Source: JBHHZJ01 sp046758005
Lineage (GTDB): Bacteria; Pseudomonadota; Alphaproteobacteria; Kiloniellales; J153
Length of the DNA stretch: 64,000 nt
NCBI GenBank assembly: GCA_046758005.1
Contig: JBHHZJ010000005.1
Location: 1 to 64,000 of the forward strand
Direction of reading: 5' to 3'
In this document: positions 63,470 through 64,000 of the stretch, piece by piece
Layout: each line of letters begins with the position of its first letter
Numbering within the stretch: the first letter of the stretch is position 1
Program-made: the position numbers and the translations under genes
The notes under the pieces: model-generated
The model's input: only the letters and a program-made list of their open reading frames with translations
The model's database searches: none
Told to the model about the DNA's origin: nothing

Positions 63470-63765
63470 AGGCCACCAGACGGCCGCAGATCCGCCGCGC
63501 GCCCAAGCGACTGCTCACGTACTATGCACAATGCCGATTTATTAGGCGAACGCCCGTGGCGCCACACCCCATCCGTTCCGCGCCGAGGCCCCGATTTTCT
63601 TAATTAGATCAAAGTATAAGTATGGACGGTGCCAGGCCGCCGCAAACTGGTACGCCGTGTGCGTTAGGACTGGGGAATGGCGCTCCGCGCGCCCCGGCCG
63701 GCGCGGAACAGTCCCGCCAGGCCGCATGAACACGCCACATCACGCCATACAAAGAAGACCGGACC
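63470..63765 (+). other. Intergenic region upstream of glnB
   Basis: Contains a sigma-54 promoter (63648-63662), a perfect 10-bp palindrome GTGGCGCCAC (63556-63565) and an AT-rich patch (63598-63623) with TATAAG that may be a second promoter. No gene supported. Confidence 0.6.
63648..63662 (+). promoter_or_regulatory. Sigma-54 (RpoN) promoter of glnB
   Basis: TGGTACG-CCGT-GTGC, with the invariant GG and GC exactly 10 bp apart. Predicted start near 63673 and a leader of about 90 nt. NtrC-activated RpoN promoters before glnB are well known in alphaproteobacteria. Confidence 0.65.
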
Positions 63766-64000
63766 ATGAAAAAGATCGAAGCGATCATCAAGCCCTTCAA
63801 GCTCGACGAGGTGAAGGAAGCCCTCCACGAGGTCGGAATCAAGGGCATCACCGTGATCGAGGCCAAGGGCTTCGGGCGCCAGAAGGGCCATACCGAGCTA
63901 TACCGGGGGGCCGAGTACGTCGTCGACTTCCTGCCGAAGGTCAAGGTCGAGGTCGTGCTCGAGGACAGCTTGGTCGAGCGCGCCATCGAGGCGATCCAGC
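63766..64000 (+). CDS. glnB: Nitrogen regulatory protein P-II (5' part, runs off window)
   Basis: The first 78 codons of a PII protein, beginning MKKIEAIIKPFKLDEVKEAL. The T-loop with the uridylylation site Y51 (TELYRGAEYVVDF) is intact. PII senses 2-oxoglutarate, ATP/ADP and, through GlnD, glutamine. The window ends at the third beta strand. In relatives glnA follows, which suggests but does not show the same here. Confidence 0.95.
   Translation, partial: MKKIEAIIKPFKLDEVKEALHEVGIKGITVIEAKGFGRQKGHTELYRGAEYVVDFLPKVKVEVVLEDSLVERAIEAIQ

Overview
The window is a GC-rich (by eye roughly two thirds G+C) stretch of alphaproteobacterial chromosome, most likely from a Rhodospirillales-type lineage. 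Support: the fused block rpsB-tsf-pyrH-frr-uppS-cdsA-dxr-rseP-bamA-skp-lpxD-fabZ-lpxA-lpxI-lpxB, the short class-II ProRS, RNase J, a DUF1467 protein, a 14-gene complex I operon followed by birA-coaX-rnj-mce, and the order tRNA-Leu-tig-clpP-clpX-lon-hupB-tRNA-Val-tRNA-Asp-nuo. Almost every gene between 1.4 and 62 kb is read on the minus strand. Plus-strand exceptions are an NCS2 permease, a predicted small RNA, an aminotransferase and glnB, plus a doubtful small ORF beside the IS.

Layout. (1) 1-1.3 kb: an intact IS630-family element whose transposase borrows its stop codon from the target site, next to a small ORF. (2) 1.4-16.7 kb: gloA, then lipid A and outer-membrane biogenesis joined to ribosome-associated genes (tsf, rpsB) and isoprenoid/phospholipid genes. 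RpsB has a 125-residue Ala/Glu-rich tail. (3) 16.8-24.8 kb: dnaE, a homocysteine methyltransferase-like enzyme with an altered zinc motif, lolD, lolC and proS. (4) 25-29.1 kb: a less conserved insert with a secreted hypothetical, an NCS2 purine/pyrimidine permease, a promoter-and-terminator-bounded small RNA with two GGAAAA-loop hairpins, tag, a DUF1467 protein that seems to start at ATC, mce and a 2OG-Fe(II) oxygenase-like protein. (5) 29.1-46.8 kb: rnj, coaX, birA and the complete nuoA-N operon. (6) 46.8-48 kb: non-coding DNA with tRNA-Asp and tRNA-Val, an extragenic palindromic repeat and a promoter with no gene. (7) 48-55 kb: hupB, lon, clpX, clpP, tig and tRNA-Leu (protein quality control). 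(8) 55-62.1 kb: a pyruvate-dehydrogenase-E1-type transketolase homologue, an 87-residue conserved-looking hypothetical with a perfect CtrA-type box, nnr, an HpcH/HpaI aldolase, a Sel1-SPOR protein and tRNA-His. (9) 62.2-64 kb: an aminotransferase and the 5' part of glnB behind a sigma-54 promoter.

Most of the window is housekeeping. I found no CRISPR, prophage, rRNA or obvious defence system. The most interesting signals are regulatory or translational: the small RNA at about 26.95-27.09 kb, the tandem CtrA-like boxes between clpP and clpX (ClpXP is the protease that degrades CtrA in Caulobacter), the CtrA box upstream of the 87-residue gene, the apparent ATC start codon, the IS whose stop codon is made by its target site, and the RpsB extension.
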